Source: Amnibacterium sp. CER49
GTDB lineage: Bacteria > Actinomycetota > Actinomycetes > Actinomycetales > Microbacteriaceae
Assembly: GCF_029846255.1 (NCBI RefSeq)
Contig: NZ_JARVWQ010000001.1
Span: 930,001 to 994,000, forward strand
Length of the DNA: 64,000 nt
Reading direction: 5' to 3'
Below, in pieces: positions 1 through 9,019 of the stretch (the first letter of the stretch is position 1; the number at the start of each line of letters is the position of its first letter). The notes beneath the pieces are model-generated. The model was given only the letters and a program-made list of their open reading frames with translations, was not told the origin of the DNA and made no database searches. The translations under genes and the position numbers were made by a program.

Positions 1-212
1 CGCGCGAGCGGCAGCAGCTCGCGGCCCGCGTCGGTGAGCACGACCCGGCGGGGTCCGCGGTCGAGCAGCCGCGCGCCGAGCTGCGACTCGAGGCGGGCGA
101 TCTGCTGGCTCAGCGTGGGCGAGGCGATGCGCAGCCGTCGAGCCGCCTCGCCGAAGTGCAGCTCCTCGGCGAGCACGCAGAAGTACTGGAGCGAGGTGAT
201 GGGGACGTCCAT
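1..212 (-). CDS. LysR-family transcriptional regulator, N-terminal part (cut by window edge)
   Basis: Only the first 70 codons are inside the window. The protein starts MDVPITSLQYFCVLAEELHF and continues with the winged helix-turn-helix of LysR regulators, including the recognition-helix pattern SPTLSQQIARLE followed by LGARLLDRG. The ATG is at 212-210 on the minus strand. The effector domain lies outside, so the ligand cannot be guessed from sequence. The gene diverges from the cupin gene at 323, the usual position for a LysR activator of its neighbour; that it controls the cupin/esterase genes is inference. Confidence 0.9.
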   Translation of the reverse strand, partial: MDVPITSLQYFCVLAEELHFGEAARRLRIASPTLSQQIARLESQLGARLLDRGPRRVVLTDAGRELLPLA

Positions 213-225
213 CCGCGGAACGATA

Positions 226-249
226 GCCTCCGCCTACCGCTCGGGAGGC
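226..249. promoter_or_regulatory. Candidate LysR operator (inverted repeat) in the divergent intergenic region
   Basis: GCCTCC at 226-231 and GGAGGC at 244-249 form a 6-bp inverted repeat with a 12-nt spacer, just upstream of the lysR start. Spacing and position suit a LysR-type autoregulatory site, but six matching bases in G+C-rich DNA can arise by chance. Confidence 0.3.
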
Positions 250-322
250 AGGTCCGACTGGCGCTCGACCCGCTGCGTGCCGCAGCCTGTCCCGGTCACT
301 TCAACGAGGAGGTCCGTCAGCC

Positions 323-895
323 ATGTCGATCGACACCCCGCACCGCGTGGACGAGTCCGCGGAGCGCGACCAGTTCCCCGGCGTCCTGCCCGGCCGGCCC
401 GTGCCCTTCACGCTCGGCAACGGCGAGGGCGAGAAGTCGGTGCTGTTCGGCGACCTCTTCACGATCCTGCTGTCGGGCGACGAGACCGAGGGCCAGTACG
501 ACGTGTTCACCGCCGAGGGCCACGCGGGCAGCATGATCCCCGCGCACCTGCACATGTGGACCCACGAGATCTTCTACGTCGTCGACGGGGCGGTGCACGT
601 CTGGATGGACGACGAGCACGGCACGAAGGAGGACCGGGTCCTCACCACCGGGGACTTCGCGTACGTGCCGAAGAACATCGTGCACGCCTACCGCTTCGAG
701 GCGACGTCGAAGGTGCTCGGCACCTCGACGGCGGGCTTCGGCCGCTTCTTCCACGCCATGGGCCGCAAGACCGACAAGCCCGGCATCCCCGAGCCCGGCG
801 AGATCTTCGTGCCGACCCGAGAGCAGATGCAGGCCGCGGGCGAGAAGTACGGCACCGTGTTCCGCCCCGAGTTCCGCTTCGACGAGGCCGAGTGA
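323..895 (+). CDS. Cupin-domain protein, quercetin 2,3-dioxygenase-like
   Basis: A 190-residue protein with one double-stranded beta-helix. The first cupin motif is visible as HLHMWTHEIFYVVDG (two His plus Glu, a metal-binding set) and the second around GDFAYVPKNIVHAYRF, supplying the last His. Such proteins in actinobacterial catabolic clusters are annotated as quercetin dioxygenase-like; the real substrate is unknown. The start ATG is the first after the divergent lysR and lies about 110 bp from it. The next gene begins inside its stop codon (GTGA overlap), so the two are translationally coupled. Aromatic-ring chemistry is suggested only by the neighbouring pca cluster. Confidence 0.75.
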   Translation: MSIDTPHRVDESAERDQFPGVLPGRPVPFTLGNGEGEKSVLFGDLFTILLSGDETEGQYDVFTAEGHAGSMIPAHLHMWTHEIFYVVDGAVHVWMDDEHGTKEDRVLTTGDFAYVPKNIVHAYRFEATSKVLGTSTAGFGRFFHAMGRKTDKPGIPEPGEIFVPTREQMQAAGEKYGTVFRPEFRFDEAE

Positions 896-1695
896 CGACC
901 GTCCTCCGCGACGTCGTCTTCGCCGAGCGGATCGGCTTCCGGCCGCTGTCGCTCGACCTGCACCTGCCGGAGGCGCTGCCCGCCCCCGTCGTCGTGTTCG
1001 TGCACGGCGGCGGGTGGCGACTCGGCAGCCGCCGCACGTTCACACCCGGGATCCCCGAGGCGGCGTCGTTCGGCCGGATCACGGCGGCGGGCGTCGCGGT
1101 CGCCTCGGTCGACCACCGGCTGAGCGGCGAGGCACGGTTCCCGGGGCCGGTCGAGGACGTCGTCCTCGCGCTCGACTGGCTCGAGCGGGAGGGCGCCCGG
1201 CACGGCCTCGAGGGGCGTCCCGTGCTCTGGGGCGAGTCGTCCGGCGCGCACCTCGCGGCGCTCGCGGCGATCGCCGCGCCGGACCGCGTCGCGGGCGTCA
1301 TCGACTGGTACGGCCCCGCCGACCTGACGACCCTCGGCCGGCACCTCTTCCCCGACGACCCCGACCGCTTCGACCACGACGCGGGCACGCGCGAGGCGGG
1401 CCTGCTCGGCGGCCCGGTCGGCCTGCTCCCCGACGCGGCGCTCGCCGCGAGCCCGGCGCGGCAGGTGACGCCGGCGCTGCCGCCGTTCCTCGTCGCGCAC
1501 GGCGAGGCCGACGATCTCATGCCGATCGCGCAGAGCGAGGCGCTCGTCGCCGCGCTGCAGGCGGCAGGGGTCGCGGTCGAGTTCCACCGCGAGCGGGGTG
1601 CGGGCCACTTCTGGCGCGGGGCGACCGATGCGGGCGCCCTCTTCGACCGGGCCATCGGCTTCGCGCGGGAGCGCTTCCGCGCCGCGGCGCGTTGA
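892..1695 (+). CDS. Alpha/beta hydrolase, esterase/lipase (hormone-sensitive-lipase-like)
   Basis: 267 residues starting at GTG 892, overlapping the cupin stop by 4 nt. The oxyanion-hole motif HGGGW follows strand 3; the nucleophile elbow is GESSGA (GxSxG). The Asp/His partners are most likely in AHGEADDLMP and GAGHFW near the C-terminus. The arrangement matches small cytosolic carboxylesterases of the BD-FAE/HSL type; no signal peptide. Together with the upstream cupin it could open or de-esterify an aromatic-derived lactone or ester, but no substrate can be assigned. Confidence 0.8.
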   Translation: MTTVLRDVVFAERIGFRPLSLDLHLPEALPAPVVVFVHGGGWRLGSRRTFTPGIPEAASFGRITAAGVAVASVDHRLSGEARFPGPVEDVVLALDWLEREGARHGLEGRPVLWGESSGAHLAALAAIAAPDRVAGVIDWYGPADLTTLGRHLFPDDPDRFDHDAGTREAGLLGGPVGLLPDAALAASPARQVTPALPPFLVAHGEADDLMPIAQSEALVAALQAAGVAVEFHRERGAGHFWRGATDAGALFDRAIGFARERFRAAAR

Positions 1696-1721
1696 CACCC
1701 CGTTTCCCCGTTCACTACGGT
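1692..1721 (+). promoter_or_regulatory. Candidate sigma70-type promoter for the IclR gene
   Basis: TTGACA at 1692-1697 overlaps the stop codon of the hydrolase gene; 18 nt further lies TACGGT (1716-1721), a good actinobacterial -10. The start codon follows at 1768 behind GAGGAG. The IclR gene can therefore be transcribed independently of the cupin/esterase pair. Confidence 0.6.
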
Positions 1722-1767
1722 GCCCGGGACCGGGCCGCCGGCGCGACCGATCGAGGAGGCGCATCCC

Positions 1768-2565
1768 ATGGGCGCTGACCCCCGTCCCGACGAGCCCGAC
1801 GCGCGCAACCAGTACCGCATCGAATCCCTCGCGAAGGGGCTGCAGGTGCTGCGGCTCTTCGACGAGACGACGCGGTCGCTGAAGCTGCGCGACGTCGTCG
1901 CCCGCACCGGCATCCCCATGCCGAGCGCGTTCCGCATCGTCGCGACGCTCGAGGAGGAGGGCTTCGTCGAGCGCACCGACGACGGCGTCATCTCCCCCGG
2001 CGTCGCCGTGCTCACCCTCGGCTCCGCGGCGCTCCGCGGCTCGGGGCTCGTGCAGGCGAGCGAGCGGCCGCTGCAGGCCCTCGCCGCCGCCACCGGCGAG
2101 ACGGTCAACCTGGGCGTGCTCCAGGGCGACCGGGTGCTCTACCTCGTGCGGCTGCGCAACGCCGACCTCGTGACCGCGAACATCCAGGTCGGCTCGACGC
2201 TGCCGGCGGTGTGGACCTCGATGGGCAAGGTGCTGCTCGCCGCCCTGACGCCCGAGGACCTCGGCCGGCGCCTCGGGCCCGACTCCTTCGGCGAGGGGCA
2301 CGGCCCGAACGCGGTCACCTCGCGCGAGGAGCTCGACGGCCAGCTCGACACGATCCGGCGGCAGGGCTACGCCGTGCAGGACCAGGAGCTCGCGCTCGGG
2401 CTGCGGTCGGTGGCGGTGCCGGTGCTCGGCAGCGCCGGCGAGACCGTCGCGGCGCTGAACGTCGCGGTCTCCGCCGCGCGGCACGACGTCGAGTCGCTGC
2501 TCACGACCGTGCTGCCGCGGGTACGCGCCGCCGCGGACGAGATCCGGCTGCGGCTCGCCTCGTGA
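1768..2565 (+). CDS. IclR-family transcriptional regulator (PcaR/PobR type)
   Basis: 265 residues. The N-terminal winged helix covers roughly 15-75 (YRIESLAKGLQVLRLF, then TGIPMPSAFRIVATLEEEG as HTH), followed by the IclR effector domain (GETVNLGVLQGDRVLYLVRL to the C-terminus, with GYAVQDQELALGLRSVAVPV). This layout is typical of PcaR/PobR-like regulators of protocatechuate and 4-hydroxybenzoate genes. ATG 1768 was chosen for its GAGGAG ribosome site; earlier in-frame starts lack one. It overlaps the next gene (GTGA). Regulation of the nearby pca operon is likely by context but not shown by the sequence. Confidence 0.85.
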   Translation: MGADPRPDEPDARNQYRIESLAKGLQVLRLFDETTRSLKLRDVVARTGIPMPSAFRIVATLEEEGFVERTDDGVISPGVAVLTLGSAALRGSGLVQASERPLQALAAATGETVNLGVLQGDRVLYLVRLRNADLVTANIQVGSTLPAVWTSMGKVLLAALTPEDLGRRLGPDSFGEGHGPNAVTSREELDGQLDTIRRQGYAVQDQELALGLRSVAVPVLGSAGETVAALNVAVSAARHDVESLLTTVLPRVRAAADEIRLRLAS

Positions 2566-3131
2566 CCGGGCGGATCCCGCGCCTGCGGCCGGACGAGCTC
2601 GACCCGGCGCAGCGGGCGCTCCACGACGCGGTCGCGAGCGGCCCGCGGGCGAGCGGACCGCAGCACTTCGCGCTCACCGACGCCGACGGCGGCCTGCTCG
2701 GGCCGTTCAACGCGCTCCTGCTCTCCCCCGAGCTCGGCGGCGCCCTGCAGGCCGTCGGGGCCGCGGTCCGCTTCGCCGCGGACCTCACGCCGCGGGTGCG
2801 GGAGGCGGCGATCCTGCTCGTCGCCGCGGCGGAGGACTGCGCGTTCGAGCGCCACGCCCACGAGGCCGTCGGCCGCGCCTCGGGGCTCACCGACGCCGAG
2901 CTCGCCGCGCTGCGCGCGGGCGACCTGCCGGGTGGGGCCGACGACGACGAGGCCGCGCACCTCCGGGTGACGCGGGCGCTGCTCCACGGCGACGTCGACG
3001 ACGCGCTGTGGGCCGGCGACGCCGCGCGCATCGGCGCACGGGCGGTGTTCGAGCTGTCGACGCTCGTCGGCTACTACCGCACGCTCGCGCTGCAGCTGCG
3101 GGTGTTCCGCGTCGACGTCGACGAGCCGTGA
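2562..3131 (+). CDS. Carboxymuconolactone-decarboxylase-like (AhpD-fold) protein
   Basis: 189 residues from GTG 2562, overlapping both neighbours by 4 nt. It resembles CMD-family proteins: GRIPRLRPDELDPAQRAL at the N-terminus, a helical core with VREAAILLVAAAEDCAFERHAHE, and ELSTLVGYYRTLALQL near the end. The CxxC pair of true AhpD peroxidases is absent, so it is not a typical alkylhydroperoxidase. The pca operon next door already contains a decarboxylase domain fused in pcaL, so this copy is probably not the pathway decarboxylase; lying between two IclR genes, it may serve a different aromatic or lactone substrate. Confidence 0.75.
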   Translation: MTGRIPRLRPDELDPAQRALHDAVASGPRASGPQHFALTDADGGLLGPFNALLLSPELGGALQAVGAAVRFAADLTPRVREAAILLVAAAEDCAFERHAHEAVGRASGLTDAELAALRAGDLPGGADDDEAAHLRVTRALLHGDVDDALWAGDAARIGARAVFELSTLVGYYRTLALQLRVFRVDVDEP

Positions 3132-3889
3132 CCGCGCCGCGCTCCGTCTTCGGCCGGGCGATGCGCCTGCTCGCCGCGTTCAGCGCCGGCACGCCCGAGC
3201 TGCCCCTGACCGCGCTCGCGGCGCGCAGCGGCCTGCCGCTCACGACCGCCCACCGCCTCTGCGCGCAGCTCGAGCGCGAGGGGGTGCTCGAGCGGCTGCC
3301 CGACGGGCGGTACCGCGTCGGCCTGCGGCTCTGGGAGCTCGGCATGCTCGCACCGCGGGCGCACGGGCTGCGCGAGGTGGCGCTGCCGTTCCTCGAGGAC
3401 CTCTACGAGGTGACGCACGAGAACGTGCAGCTCGTCGTGCTCGATCCGCCGGAGGCCGTCGTCGTCGAGCGGCTGCGGGCGCGGACCGCGGTGCGGCTCG
3501 TCTCGCGAGCCGGCGGCCGACTGCCGGTGCACGCGACGAGCGGTGGGCTGGTGCTGCTCGCGCACGCCGACCCGGCGACCGTCGCTTCGGTGCTCGCCGC
3601 CCCGCTGCGGCGCTACACGGCCGCGACGCTGACGACCGAGCCCGAGATCCGCGCGGCCCTCGCGCTCGCCCGGCGGCAGGGGTACCTGGAGCTCCACGAG
3701 CACGTCACGCCGGGGGCCGTGTCGATCGCGGCGCCGATCCTCGTGCGACGGCAGGCGGTCGCCGCCGTCTCGGTGGTCGGCGAGCCCTCCGCGGACGCAC
3801 GCGCGCTGATCCCGGCACTCCTCACGACGACGCGCGGCATCGCCCGGGCGCTGGGCGCGGAACCCGCGGCGTCGCTCCGCGAGGCCTGA
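3128..3889 (+). CDS. Second IclR-family transcriptional regulator
   Basis: 253 residues from GTG 3128, overlapping the CMD-like gene by 4 nt. An N-terminal HTH (FGRAMRLLAAFSAG, then SGLPLTTAHRLCAQLEREG) and an IclR ligand domain are clear (HENVQLVVLDPPEAVVVERL; HEHVTPGAVSIAAPI near the end). It ends 3 bp before the stop codon of pcaF on the opposite strand, so the two operons converge. It differs clearly from the IclR at 1768, so the two probably answer different ligands. Which of them governs pobA/pca cannot be decided here. Confidence 0.85.
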   Translation: MTAPRSVFGRAMRLLAAFSAGTPELPLTALAARSGLPLTTAHRLCAQLEREGVLERLPDGRYRVGLRLWELGMLAPRAHGLREVALPFLEDLYEVTHENVQLVVLDPPEAVVVERLRARTAVRLVSRAGGRLPVHATSGGLVLLAHADPATVASVLAAPLRRYTAATLTTEPEIRAALALARRQGYLELHEHVTPGAVSIAAPILVRRQAVAAVSVVGEPSADARALIPALLTTTRGIARALGAEPAASLREA

Positions 3890-3892
3890 GGG

Positions 3893-5107
3893 CTAGACGC
3901 GCTCGAAGACCGCCGCGAGACCCTGGCCGCCGCCGATGCACATCGTCTCGAGCGCGAAGCGGCCGTCGAGCGCCGGCAGCTCGTGCGCGAGCGTGGCGAG
4001 CATGCGCACGCCGGTCGCGCCGAGCGGGTGACCGATCGAGATGCCGCTCCCCCGCGGGTTCAGCCGCGGGTCGTCGTCCGCGATGCCCCACTCGGTGAGG
4101 CAGGCGAGCACCTGCACCGCGAACGCCTCGTTCAGCTCGATCACGTCGAGGTCGTCGAAGCCGAGCCCCGCACGGGCGAGCGCCTTGTTCGCCGCCGGCA
4201 CGGGGCCGATGCCGAAGCGCTGCGGCTCGACGCCGGCGACCGCCCACGTGACGAGGCGCAGCAGCGGCGTCAGGCCGAGCTCGGCCGCGCGCTCCGGCGT
4301 GCTGACGATGCAGGCTGCGGCGGCGTCGTTCTGGCCGCTCGCGTTGCCGGCGGTGACCGTGGCCTCGGGATCCGAGCGCGACAGCGCGGGCCGCAGCCGC
4401 CCGAGCGCCTCGAGGGAGGTGTCGGCGCGCGGGTGCTCGTCGCGGTCGACGACGACGGACCCCTTCCGGCCCGGCACCTCGACCGGCACGAGCTCGGCGT
4501 CGAAGGCACCCGACTCCTGCGCGGCCACGGCCCGCCGGTGCGACTGCAGCGCGTAGGCGTCCTGCCGCTCCCGGCCGATGCCGTACTCGAGACGGAGGAG
4601 CTCGGCGCTGCCGAGGTTCCCCTCGGGGGTGAGATGGAGCTCGCCGCCCGCCCGCTCCCGGCCGCGGGTGAGCGCGTCGTGCAGCACGAGCGAGCCCGGC
4701 GGCAGCCCGCGCCGGCCCTCCTCGGTGTAGTACGGGGCGTTGCTCATCGACTCGACGCCGCCCGCGATCACGAGGTCCGAGACGCCCGTCTGCACCTGCA
4801 TCGCCGCGTTCACGACGGCCTGCAGCCCGGAGCCGCAGCGGCGGTCGAGCTGGTAGCCGGTCGCGGTGACGGGCAGGCCCGCGTCGAGCGCGGCGACCCG
4901 GCCGATCGGTGCGGCCTCCATCGTCGGATAGCACTGCCCGACGATCACGTCGTCGACCGCGTCGCCCGGCAGCGACGTGCGCTGCACGAGTGCGGTCACG
5001 ATGTGCGAGGCGAGCCGCTGCGCCGGCAGGGCGGCGAGCGCACCGCCGTAGCGGCCGACGGGGGTCCGGAGCGGCGAGCAGATCACCGCCTCGCGGAGCT
5101 CCGTCAC
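3893..5107 (-). CDS. pcaF: 3-oxoadipyl-CoA / acetyl-CoA acyltransferase (thiolase), last step of the beta-ketoadipate pathway
   Basis: 404 residues, GTG start at 5107 overlapping the pcaJ stop by 4 nt. Thiolase landmarks: the acyl-accepting Cys in [10 protein letters not shown] (about residue 90), [28 protein letters not shown] with the catalytic His, and the C-terminal CIGGGQG with the second Cys. It cleaves 3-oxoadipyl-CoA to succinyl-CoA and acetyl-CoA. It is the final gene of an unbroken operon that begins with pobA. Sequence alone does not separate it from other thiolases, but adjacency to pcaIJ makes the assignment strong. Confidence 0.92.
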   Translation of the reverse strand: MTELREAVICSPLRTPVGRYGGALAALPAQRLASHIVTALVQRTSLPGDAVDDVIVGQCYPTMEAAPIGRVAALDAGLPVTATGYQLDRRCGSGLQAVVNAAMQVQTGVSDLVIAGGVESMSNAPYYTEEGRRGLPPGSLVLHDALTRGRERAGGELHLTPEGNLGSAELLRLEYGIGRERQDAYALQSHRRAVAAQESGAFDAELVPVEVPGRKGSVVVDRDEHPRADTSLEALGRLRPALSRSDPEATVTAGNASGQNDAAAACIVSTPERAAELGLTPLLRLVTWAVAGVEPQRFGIGPVPAANKALARAGLGFDDLDVIELNEAFAVQVLACLTEWGIADDDPRLNPRGSGISIGHPLGATGVRMLATLAHELPALDGRFALETMCIGGGQGLAAVFERV

Positions 5108-5763
5108 GCGGGCACCTCGCTGGAGAGGTCCTCCGCGACCGCGAAGTCGCATCCGGTCAGCGAGCGGATCGAGTCGACCGTCTCGCCGGGGGCCAGCTCG
5201 ATGAGCCGGAGGCCCTCGTCGGTGACGTCGAAGACGCAGCGGTCGGTGATGATGCGGTCGACGCAGGCGCGGCCCGTGAGCGGCAGGGTGCAGTCGGCGA
5301 GGACCTTGTGGTCGCCGTTCTTCGCGACGTGCTCCATGAGGACGATCACCCGCTGCGCACCCGCGACGAGGTCCATCGCGCCGCCCATGCCCTTGATGAG
5401 CTTGCCGGGGATCGCCCAGTTCGCGATGTCGCCGGTGCGCGACACCTGCATCGCGCCGAGCACGGCCACGGTGACGCGGCCGCCGCGGATCATGCCGAAG
5501 CTCGCGGACGAGTCGAAGAACGCCGCGCCCGGCAGCACGGTGACCGTCTCCTTGCCCGCGTTGATGAGCTTCGGGTCCTCCTCGCCCGCCCACGGGTAGG
5601 GACCGACGCCGAGGATGCCGTTCTCGGAGTGCAGCACGATCGAGAGGCCGTCCGGCACGTGGTTCGGGATGAGCGTCGGCAGGCCGATGCCGAGGTTCAC
5701 GTACGAGCCGTCCTCGAGCTCGAGCGCCGCCCGCGCGGCCATCTGCTCCCTGGTGAGGGGCAT
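5104..5763 (-). CDS. pcaJ: 3-oxoadipate CoA-transferase, beta subunit
   Basis: 219 residues. The CoA-transferase subunit B fold is recognised by [17 protein letters not shown], the catalytic-Glu motif [10 protein letters not shown] (Glu about residue 46), [18 protein letters not shown] and [12 protein letters not shown]. With PcaI it moves CoA from succinyl-CoA to 3-oxoadipate. Starts 3 nt after the pcaI stop and overlaps pcaF by 4 nt. Acetoacetate CoA-transferase (ScoB/AtoA) has the same motifs; the pca context decides. Confidence 0.92.
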   Translation of the reverse strand: MPLTREQMAARAALELEDGSYVNLGIGLPTLIPNHVPDGLSIVLHSENGILGVGPYPWAGEEDPKLINAGKETVTVLPGAAFFDSSASFGMIRGGRVTVAVLGAMQVSRTGDIANWAIPGKLIKGMGGAMDLVAGAQRVIVLMEHVAKNGDHKVLADCTLPLTGRACVDRIITDRCVFDVTDEGLRLIELAPGETVDSIRSLTGCDFAVAEDLSSEVPA

Positions 5764-5766
5764 CGC

Positions 5767-6543
5767 CTACTCCTTCCGCTCGCGCACGGTGCGCTTCTCG
5801 ATGGGCAGGTCGGACGCCTGCTCGGGCGTGAGCTGCACGACCCGGTCGACGTAGATCCCGGGCAGGTGCACGGCGTCGGGATCGATGGCGCCGGGCTCGA
5901 CCACCTCGTCGACCTCGGCGATCGTGAGGCGCCCCGCCATGGCGACGAGCGGGTTGAAGTTGCGCGCGGACTTCTCGAACACGAGGTTGCCGTGCCGGTC
6001 GGCCTTCGCGGCGCGCACGAGGGCGTAGTCGGTGCGGATCGCCTGCTCGAGCACGTACTCCTTCTCGGCGCCGAGCACGTCGAAGACGGCGGTCGGCTTG
6101 GGCGGGGAGGCGACGACGACCTCGCCGTCCTTCCCGTACCGCCACGGCAGCCCGCCCTCGGCGACGAGCGTGCCGACGCCGCTCGCCGTGTAGAACGCGG
6201 GGATGCCGACACCGCCGGCGCGGAGCCGCTCGGCCAGCGTGCCCTGCGGGGTGAGCTCGACCTCGAGCTCGCCGCCGAGGTACTGGCGCGCGAACTCGCG
6301 GTTCTCGCCCACGTACGAGCCGATGACCCGGCGGATGCGACCCTGCTCGAGCAGCAGGCCGAGGCCCCAGCCGTCGACGCCGCAGTTGTTCGACACCACC
6401 TCGAGGTCGGCGGTGTCGCGCTCCAGCAGCGCGCGGATGAGCTCGATGGGCACGCCCACGAGCCCGAAGCCGCCGACCGCGATCGACGACCCGCTCGGGA
6501 TGTCCGCCACGGCCTCCGCCGGGCTCGCCACCCGTTTGTCCAT
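5767..6543 (-). CDS. pcaI: 3-oxoadipate CoA-transferase, alpha subunit
   Basis: 258 residues, ATG at 6543 sharing one base with the stop of the fused lactonase/decarboxylase gene. Subunit A landmarks: PSGSSIAVGGFGLVGVP near the N-terminus (CoA-binding loop), NNCGVDGWGLG, RIRRVIGSYVGEN, and TPQGTLAERLRAGGVGIPAF. A two-subunit enzyme with pcaJ. The single-base TGATG junction indicates translational coupling. Confidence 0.92.
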   Translation of the reverse strand: MDKRVASPAEAVADIPSGSSIAVGGFGLVGVPIELIRALLERDTADLEVVSNNCGVDGWGLGLLLEQGRIRRVIGSYVGENREFARQYLGGELEVELTPQGTLAERLRAGGVGIPAFYTASGVGTLVAEGGLPWRYGKDGEVVVASPPKPTAVFDVLGAEKEYVLEQAIRTDYALVRAAKADRHGNLVFEKSARNFNPLVAMAGRLTIAEVDEVVEPGAIDPDAVHLPGIYVDRVVQLTPEQASDLPIEKRTVRERKE

Positions 6544-7703
6544 CAGCGCTCCTCCTCCTTCTCGCCCAGCACGCGCCGCAGCACGCCGAACGCGGTGTTC
6601 GCCGCCGGCACCCCGGCGTAGATCGCGGTCTGCAGCAGGATCTCCGCCAGCTCGTCCCTGCTGAGCCCGTTGCGCAGCCCGGCCGCGAGGTGCAGCTCGA
6701 GCTCGGCCCAGTGGTGCGCGGTGACGAGGCTGCTGATCGTGACGGCGCTGCGCATCCGGCGGTCGAGGCCCGGCCGGGTCCAGACGAAGCCCCATGCCGT
6801 CTCGGTGATGAACCGCTGGAAGTCGGCCGTCTCCGGCGTGATCCGCTGCAGCGAGGCGGCGACGTAGGCCTCGCCGAGCACCGCGCGGCGCACCCGGAGG
6901 CCGGCCGCGTAGCGGTCGTCGGTCGCCGGGGCGAGCGTGCCGCGGATCAGGTCGGCGACCTCGGCCGGGCGCTCGAGCTGCGCCTGGTGCCCGGTGTCCG
7001 GCAGCACGACGAGCTCCGCACCCGGGATCGCGGCGGCGAGCGCCCGGGCGGCCTCGACCGTCACCACGGGGTCGGAGTCGCCCGGCGCGACGACGGTGGG
7101 CACCGCGATGCCGCCGACGTCCGGGCTGCGGTCGAAGGCGGCGAGCGCCTCGCAGCAGCGGGCGTAGGACTCGTCGTCGACGTCGAGCAGCTGGTTCAGC
7201 GCGCGACCCCCGGCGTCGGGCTCGCGGGCGAGGAAGCCCGGCGCGAACCAGCGCTCGGCGCTGCCCGCGACCATGGAGGCGGTGCCCTGCGTCCGCACCT
7301 GAGCAGCCCGGGCGGTCCAGCCGTCGGGCTCGCCGATCCGGGCGTTCGAGCAGAGCACGACGAGACCGTCGAGCCGGTCGGCGCCCGCGCCGCAGGCGAG
7401 CTCGAGGCCGATCGCGCCGCCGAGCGAGACACCGGCGTAGGTGAAGCGGCCGCCGCCGAGCGAGTCGACGAGGTCGAGGACCGCGCCGGCGAGGTCGGCG
7501 ACGGTGAACGGCGCCGTAGCGGCATGGCTCGAGCCGTGGCCGGGCAGGTCGATCCGGAGGACCCGGAAGGCGCCCATCAGGCGGGCGGCGACAGCCGCCC
7601 AGGTGTCCGAGGTCGTGCCGAGGCCGGGACCGAGCACGAGCAGCGGCACGCCCGGGGCGTCGGCGGTCGTGGGGTCGACGACGGCCCGGAGCACCGGCTT
7701 CAT
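6543..7703 (-). CDS. pcaL: Fused 3-oxoadipate enol-lactonase / 4-carboxymuconolactone decarboxylase
   Basis: 386 residues made of two domains. Residues about 1-255 are an alpha/beta hydrolase (GPGLGTTSDTW oxyanion region, nucleophile elbow GVSLGGA, Asp in VVAPGDSDPVV, His in DTGHQAQLERP): the PcaD lactonase. Residues about 262-386 are a CMD-fold decarboxylase (RRAVLGEAYV, TRPGLDRRMRSAVTIS, HLAAGLRNGLSRDELAE): PcaC. This DC fusion, called PcaL, is known from Streptomyces and Rhodococcus. It carries out two consecutive steps from gamma-carboxymuconolactone to 3-oxoadipate. Overlaps pcaB by 4 nt. Confidence 0.93.
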   Translation of the reverse strand: MKPVLRAVVDPTTADAPGVPLLVLGPGLGTTSDTWAAVAARLMGAFRVLRIDLPGHGSSHAATAPFTVADLAGAVLDLVDSLGGGRFTYAGVSLGGAIGLELACGAGADRLDGLVVLCSNARIGEPDGWTARAAQVRTQGTASMVAGSAERWFAPGFLAREPDAGGRALNQLLDVDDESYARCCEALAAFDRSPDVGGIAVPTVVAPGDSDPVVTVEAARALAAAIPGAELVVLPDTGHQAQLERPAEVADLIRGTLAPATDDRYAAGLRVRRAVLGEAYVAASLQRITPETADFQRFITETAWGFVWTRPGLDRRMRSAVTISSLVTAHHWAELELHLAAGLRNGLSRDELAEILLQTAIYAGVPAANTAFGVLRRVLGEKEEER

Positions 7704-9019
7704 CGCGTCCCGCCGATCGACGCGTCGATGAGGGCGTCGGAGAGGCCGACCGGGCCGCCCGAGGCGGTGACGGCGCGGAGCCGTTCCACGGCGGGCGCGG
7801 CCTCGGGATCCCCCTCGACGAGACGGAGCAGCGCGGGCACGAAGGCCTCACCGGTCGCGAGCGCGTCGCGGACGAGCGCCGCCGCGCGGGCGCGGCCGAC
7901 GGCCGGCACGAGCGCCCACTGCGCGCGCTCGGCGTGGATCGCGCCGTCCGTCGCGTCGAGGTTCGCCGCCATCCGGTCGGCGGCGACGGCGAGCGCCGGG
8001 ACGAGGCCGCGGGCGAGCGCGGCGGATTCGACAGCGAGGCGCAGCAGCTCGCGCAGCGGCTGCCACTCCGCATGCCAGTCCCCGGCGGGACGGTCGTCGA
8101 GGGCGAGCTGCGCGCCGAGCACGGTCGCAGCGAGGCCGGGGGCGCGCCGGCCGGCGGCGACGAGCAGCACGGCTGCGACGGGGTTGCGCTTCTGCGGCAT
8201 CGCGGAGGAGCCGCCCTCCCCCGCGTCGAGCGCGAGGTCGAGCTCGCCGAGCTCGCTGCGCGCGCCCTGCGCCACCTCGAGCCCGAGGCGTCCGAGCGCC
8301 CCGAGCAGGATCGCGAGCGCCGCCGCGAGCGAGGCGACCGGACCGCGCTCGACGTGCCAGACCCCGGCACGCTCCGTGAGGCCGAGCCGCTCGGCGAAGC
8401 GCCTCCGCACCTGCGCCGCGCGCTCCTGGCCGAGCACGTCGGCGAGCACCGCGACGGAGCCGACGGAGCCGCCGAGCTGCGCCGGCAGCTCGAGCGCGGC
8501 CAGCGCGGCGCCGGCGCGGTCGATCCCGTCGAGCAGCACCGCGATGCGGAGCCCGAAGACGGTCGGCGCCGCCTGCTGGCCGAGGGTGCGGCCGGCGACC
8601 GCGGTGCCGCGGTGCGCGTCGGCGAGCGCCGCGAGCCCCGCGCGCACCTCCGCGAGATCGGCGGCCACCCGCTCCCGCACGCGGGCCGCGACGAGCATGG
8701 TCGCGGAGTCGAGCACGTCCTGGCTCGTGGCGCCCAGGTGCAGGACGTCGCGCACGTCGCCCGGCAGGAGCGGTCGCAGCGCGCCGAGGAGCGGGATCAC
8801 AGGGTTGCCGCCGCCGCGGCACTCCCGCGCGACGGCCGCGACGTCCACGGTCCCCGCTAGCGCCGCGGGGTCGATCTCCACCGCCGGCGCGGCGCCGACG
8901 TCGGCGAGCGCGCCGAGGAGCGCGACCTCGACCTCGATCATCGCCGCTGCGTAGGCCGCGTCGCCGACGAGCTCGGCGGCGTCCCCGGTGGCGGGATCGA
9001 GCAGTCCGACGTCGATCAT
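7700..9019 (-). CDS. pcaB: 3-carboxy-cis,cis-muconate cycloisomerase
   Basis: 439 residues of the fumarase/aspartase superfamily. The superfamily signature is GSSAMPQKRNP (mobile loop with the catalytic Ser); upstream are HLGATSQDVLDSATM and GRTLGQQAAP. It lactonises the muconate formed by PcaGH to gamma-carboxymuconolactone. ATG 9019 overlaps the pcaG stop by 4 nt. Adenylosuccinate lyase shares these motifs, but purB does not sit in pca operons. Confidence 0.93.
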   Translation of the reverse strand: MIDVGLLDPATGDAAELVGDAAYAAAMIEVEVALLGALADVGAAPAVEIDPAALAGTVDVAAVARECRGGGNPVIPLLGALRPLLPGDVRDVLHLGATSQDVLDSATMLVAARVRERVAADLAEVRAGLAALADAHRGTAVAGRTLGQQAAPTVFGLRIAVLLDGIDRAGAALAALELPAQLGGSVGSVAVLADVLGQERAAQVRRRFAERLGLTERAGVWHVERGPVASLAAALAILLGALGRLGLEVAQGARSELGELDLALDAGEGGSSAMPQKRNPVAAVLLVAAGRRAPGLAATVLGAQLALDDRPAGDWHAEWQPLRELLRLAVESAALARGLVPALAVAADRMAANLDATDGAIHAERAQWALVPAVGRARAAALVRDALATGEAFVPALLRLVEGDPEAAPAVERLRAVTASGGPVGLSDALIDASIGGTR

